Positions 6,847 through 8,819 of a stretch of 8,819 bases of DNA are shown one piece after another. Position 1 is the first letter of the stretch; each line of letters starts with the position of its first letter. Origin of the DNA: Kiritimatiellia bacterium (GTDB lineage: Bacteria > Verrucomicrobiota > Kiritimatiellia > RFP12 > UBA3636); the NCBI GenBank assembly GCA_016295275.1, contig JAEDLN010000094.1, positions 1 through 8,819 on the forward strand. Direction: 5' to 3'. A program made the translations under genes and the position numbers. Below the pieces are notes generated by a model. That model did not search any database, had not been told where the DNA came from, and saw only the letters and a list, made by a program, of their open reading frames with translations.

Positions 6847-7082
6847 TTCTCGAGTCGCTTCTTAGATATTCGCTGGTGTTCGCTCCTAAAGTTCATTACC
6901 TTTGCACCGATGTAATTGCGAACGCAATCACGCTTTACGCGGGGCCGGCATGAATGTCCTGCAACTTCTTCAAAAAGGGATGCGCTTCACTGCCCCTCGC
7001 TACAATGTCCTGGCACTGATTGTTCGACGAACAAGTTCAAGAAAGAGATCAAAGACCTCATCATGATCTTTCGACTCGAGAA
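6847..7082. repeat. 11-bp inverted repeat around the broken frames
   Basis: TTCTCGAGTCG at 6847-6857 is the exact reverse complement of CGACTCGAGAA at 7072-7082. The arms enclose 214 nt that contain most of the broken minus-strand reading frames. Both arms include the palindrome CTCGAG, which makes a chance match easier. It could be the ends of a small decayed mobile unit or coincidence; no target-site duplication was recognised. Confidence 0.3.
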
Positions 7083-7138
7083 ACTGTGACGTATCGCCTT
7101 CAAGATTGTCTAATATGTCGTTCTTCTATGATCCTCAT
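6935..7138 (-). pseudogene. Possible frameshifted small gene of unknown function
   Basis: Reading leftwards, an ATG at 7138 has an AAGG site 7 nt upstream and opens a frame starting MRIIEERHI that stops at 7100. An overlapping frame, 7125-7000, carries protein-like sequence including DEVFDLFLELVRR, which has an amphipathic acidic-helix pattern, but it has no start codon of its own. The original frame then resumes with HPFLKKLQDIHAGPA and ends in TAA at 6935-6937. Stitching the three gives a product of about 65 residues with two compensating shifts. The stitching is inference. I do not recognise the family, and the pieces could be unrelated by-products of an AT-richer junction. Confidence 0.25.
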
Positions 7139-7173
7139 TTGTCTACCTTCAGACACTGTGCGCTATAGCAAAA

Positions 7174-8295
7174 TCATCCTTTGCTTAACGCTATCTTAAG
7201 TGCACCGATAATTGCTTTCACATCCTCTTCGGAATTTTCAATTCCCAGTGTAATCCGAATCGTTCCCTCTGCAATCTCCCGCGGCAGACGAATCGCCTTC
7301 AGTACATGCGAGATATGTGTGTTTTTCGAGTCACATGCCGCTCCCGCAGAAATTGCAATCCCCTTCAAATCGAGGACGTGAACGATCCCTTCTGCCGATC
7401 GTCCGGGAAACGAAGCGCAAACGAAACCCGGCAACTGATAATCAAACTTTGATCCTGGAAAGTGTACTTCTTTCGACAGACTTGATATGCCGTCCAGAAG
7501 CTGATCCTTCAGAACTCCAAGGTGCGCCGCATTTTCCTCGATACTGTCACAGTTCTCTTTTAAGGCAGCCGCCATACCGACAATGGAAGCGACATTCTCC
7601 GTTCCAGCGCGAAGCCCAGCCTCCTGCTGCCCGCCGTGAATGAGTTGCTTTAACTTGAGGCCCTTGCGAATAAAGAGAAAGCCGATGCCCTTGGGGCCAT
7701 TGAACTTATGCGCACTTGCGGAAAGGAAATCAACCCCAAGATCCCGAACATCAATTGGAATATGACCGACCGCCTGAACGGCATCCGTATGAAACAACGC
7801 ACCTCGTTTGTGAGCCGCTTCGGCAAGCGTCTTAATCGGGTTAATCGTACCAATCTCGTTATTGGCCATCATGACCGAAACAAGGCCTACTCCATCTTTC
7901 CAACGTTTGGTCAAGGTTTCCGGCATCAAATAGCCGCCTACTTTCGGACGCACATAAACGACCTTGCGCCCACAGGATTCTTCGCTGGCGGCGGCATTCA
8001 AGACGGCATGATGTTCATAGGCCGAGACCATCAAAACGTCATCAGTCCCCTTAATCACCCAGTTATCCGACTCTGTTCCACCGCTTGTAAAGAAGATCTC
8101 CTCCGGTTCCGCACCAATGCACGCAGCAATCGTCGCACGAGCGGCAGAAACGGCATCACGCGGCTTCTTCGCGAACGAGTGCAAACTACTGGGGTTGCCA
8201 AACTCCTCGCGAAGAAAAGGCATCATTGCCGCCCATGCGGCGTCGGAAAGTGGCGTCGTGGCAGCGTGATCAGCGTATATGAGTTTCTTTCTCAT
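7174..8295 (-). CDS. Cysteine desulfurase (NifS/IscS-like), BREX/sulfur-modification associated
   Basis: This PLP enzyme removes sulfur from L-cysteine and holds it as a cysteine persulfide for transfer to a partner. The 373-residue protein has the standard parts: YADHAATTP (7-15), the PLP phosphate-binding TSGGTESDN (70-78), H95/H96 in YEHHA, N146 in MMANNEIG, HTDAVQAVG (169-177, with D171 and Q174), the PLP lysine K197 in SAHKFNGPKG, RAGTENV (229-235), and the catalytic C321 in ISAGAACDSKNTHISHVL; R347 lies in TIRITL. Its ATG overlaps the stop of the upstream 68-aa gene (ATGA), so it is co-translated with that gene and probably with brxL. No iscU, iscR or other Fe-S assembly gene adjoins it. 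Together with the lower GC content, this suggests a dedicated sulfur donor for the defence cluster, like DndA, rather than a housekeeping IscS. Confidence 0.93.
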   Translation of the reverse strand: MRKKLIYADHAATTPLSDAAWAAMMPFLREEFGNPSSLHSFAKKPRDAVSAARATIAACIGAEPEEIFFTSGGTESDNWVIKGTDDVLMVSAYEHHAVLNAAASEESCGRKVVYVRPKVGGYLMPETLTKRWKDGVGLVSVMMANNEIGTINPIKTLAEAAHKRGALFHTDAVQAVGHIPIDVRDLGVDFLSASAHKFNGPKGIGFLFIRKGLKLKQLIHGGQQEAGLRAGTENVASIVGMAAALKENCDSIEENAAHLGVLKDQLLDGISSLSKEVHFPGSKFDYQLPGFVCASFPGRSAEGIVHVLDLKGIAISAGAACDSKNTHISHVLKAIRLPREIAEGTIRITLGIENSEEDVKAIIGALKIALSKG

Positions 8296-8498
8296 CCGAA
8301 CAACTTACATCCCTGACGCTTGAACTCTTCGATCTTCGCCTGAAGATCGTCGATGGGGACCTCAAGCATTTCCGACATACACTGCATGCAGGAATACTTG
8401 CCCTTCTTCGTCTCGGACTCGAAGAGTTTCTTGCTGAGGCCGATCTCGTCACGCGAGAGTTCGGCATGACAATACTGGCACTCTTTAGACGTTGCCAT
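8292..8498 (-). CDS. Small four-cysteine (zinc-ribbon-like) protein
   Basis: This 68-residue protein has two CxxC pairs, C7/C10 (ECQYCH) and C37/C40 (YSCMQCM), spaced as in a zinc ribbon or rubredoxin-like knuckle. Its C-terminal half, EMLEVPIDDLQAKIEEFKRQGC, looks like a helical segment and ends in a fifth cysteine, C64, near the C-terminus (GCKLFG). There is no signal peptide or membrane segment. A ribosome site GGGAG (minus strand, at 8508-8504) precedes the ATG at 8498. The gene starts inside the 3' end of the brxL-like gene (14-nt overlap) and ends in a 4-nt overlap with the cysteine desulfurase. I recall similar small proteins in gut bacteria but know no assigned function. Metal binding, a persulfide relay through C64, or an adaptor role for the desulfurase are all inferences from context. 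Confidence 0.8.
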   Translation of the reverse strand: MATSKECQYCHAELSRDEIGLSKKLFESETKKGKYSCMQCMSEMLEVPIDDLQAKIEEFKRQGCKLFG

Positions 8499-8819
8499 TT
8501 GCGCTCCCGGATTTCAGGTATTGCACCTTAATGCTATAGACGGCCATATTCTTCTTACCGTACTCCTTCGGATCGATGATCTGGAGCTGCTGACGGATGA
8601 CCGTGCGCATCTCAATAGCCGGACGCAAACAGTAGAACGAGAACTCTTCAACGTTCACCTTATCCGCGCTGGTGACGTGCGGGAATAGCAGTTTCAAGTA
8701 GGCCGTGCAGATGCGCAGCACCGCTTCGGTATCACGGGTGTCAGCACTCGCCGGGTACTCAACTAGCTCCTCGACGACGCTGCGGTACATCAGGCATTCG
8801 GACTGCGACCGCATCAAGT
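8485..8819 (-). CDS. brxL: BrxL-like Lon-related BREX protein, C-terminal part (5' end outside window)
   Basis: Only the last 111 or so codons are in the window; the frame stays open to the right edge, so the first ATG at 8814 is internal. BrxL is an AAA+/Lon-related protein of BREX phage-defence systems that binds DNA as a large ring assembly. From memory of BrxL sequences, the visible part matches the C-terminal region: LMRSQSECLMYRSVV corresponds to the segment before the conserved RDTxAV, then RDTEAVLRICTAYLKLLFPH and CLRPAIEMRTVIRQQLQIID correspond to the C-terminal helices, where BrxL typically has an RD-AV---SGL-KLL-P pattern and then an R-VKEQL-type helix. The ATPase and protease regions lie off-window, so activity cannot be assessed. 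It overlaps the next gene by 14 nt. A different Lon/MCM-type AAA+ protein is the main alternative. Confidence 0.7.
   Translation of the reverse strand, partial: LMRSQSECLMYRSVVEELVEYPASADTRDTEAVLRICTAYLKLLFPHVTSADKVNVEEFSFYCLRPAIEMRTVIRQQLQIIDPKEYGKKNMAVYSIKVQYLKSGSANGNV

Larger units (their letters stand above)
6733..7173. other. Gene-poor junction between core genes and the defence cluster
   Basis: These 441 nt hold no intact gene of recognisable family. They are less GC-rich than the genes to the left and resemble the composition of the genes to the right. Features seen are: a stem of GAAAGCC/GGCTTTC with a 2-nt loop at 6776-6791, in the dapL leader; a weak promoter-like pair for dapL on the minus strand (TTGCCA at 6832-6827 and TACGAT at 6811-6806, only 15 nt apart); ATTGCG-AA-CGCAAT at 6915-6928; the palindrome TTGTTCG-A-CGAACAA at 7020-7034; a 9-nt direct repeat AATGTCCTG at 6953 and 7004; and short broken reading frames on the minus strand. 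It looks like eroded sequence at an island boundary. Confidence 0.5.

Noticed and set aside
6733..7173. A tRNA gene or insertion sequence in the junction
   Set aside because: I looked for a T-loop/acceptor pattern and for a transposase frame. No cloverleaf or transposase motif was found, only short palindromes and broken frames.
7174..8295. The desulfurase as sulfur donor for MnmA in a shared pathway
   Set aside because: It could contribute in the cell, but it lies 4 kb away, on the other strand, in a different composition block, and is translationally coupled to a BREX-like gene. Context favours a dedicated defence role.

Overview
The window looks like a bacterial chromosome segment that runs into the edge of a phage-defence island. 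The left 6.7 kb is GC-rich and carries housekeeping metabolism and tRNA-modification genes. The right 1.65 kb is visibly less GC-rich and carries the 3' end of a BREX-like operon. DapL (the one-step diaminopimelate aminotransferase) and an L-lactate dehydrogenase suggest a fermentative or anaerobic, diaminopimelate-making bacterium. DapL is known from Chlamydiae, Verrucomicrobia and relatives, spirochaetes, Bacteroidetes and some anaerobes. I lean towards a gut member of the PVC-type phyla, but this is a weak inference and no RNA gene is present to settle it.

Layout, left to right. Positions 1-329 are a repeat-rich, gene-free leader ending in a plausible promoter and a strong ribosome binding site for L-lactate dehydrogenase (330-1283, +). 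A long GC hairpin with a T-rich tail follows. Next come trmL (1500-1973, +) and mnmA (1970-3136, +), two wobble-position tRNA modification genes overlapping by 4 nt. After a 103-nt convergent gap full of short repeats comes a leftward run: dapL (6732-5512), folD (5454-4585) and a class I aminotransferase (4547-3240). These supply LL-diaminopimelate for lysine and peptidoglycan, one-carbon folates, and amino-acid transamination.

Positions 6733-7173 hold no intact gene. They contain short broken reading frames, including a possible frameshifted small gene, and an 11-bp inverted repeat. This stretch separates the core genes from a leftward, tightly overlapping cluster: the C-terminal part of a BrxL-like Lon-related protein (8819-8485, running off the window), a 68-aa four-cysteine protein (8498-8292) and a cysteine desulfurase (8295-7174).

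The most interesting point is this right-hand cluster. A cysteine desulfurase co-translated downstream of brxL is what one would expect if the off-window part were BREX type 4 (brxP-brxC-pglZ-brxL), in which a PAPS-reductase-like protein replaces the methyltransferase and sulfur chemistry on DNA is suspected. The four-cysteine protein between them may be a little-described component. A second point of interest is a palindrome with the core GGGACTCCC that occurs in two separate intergenic regions.
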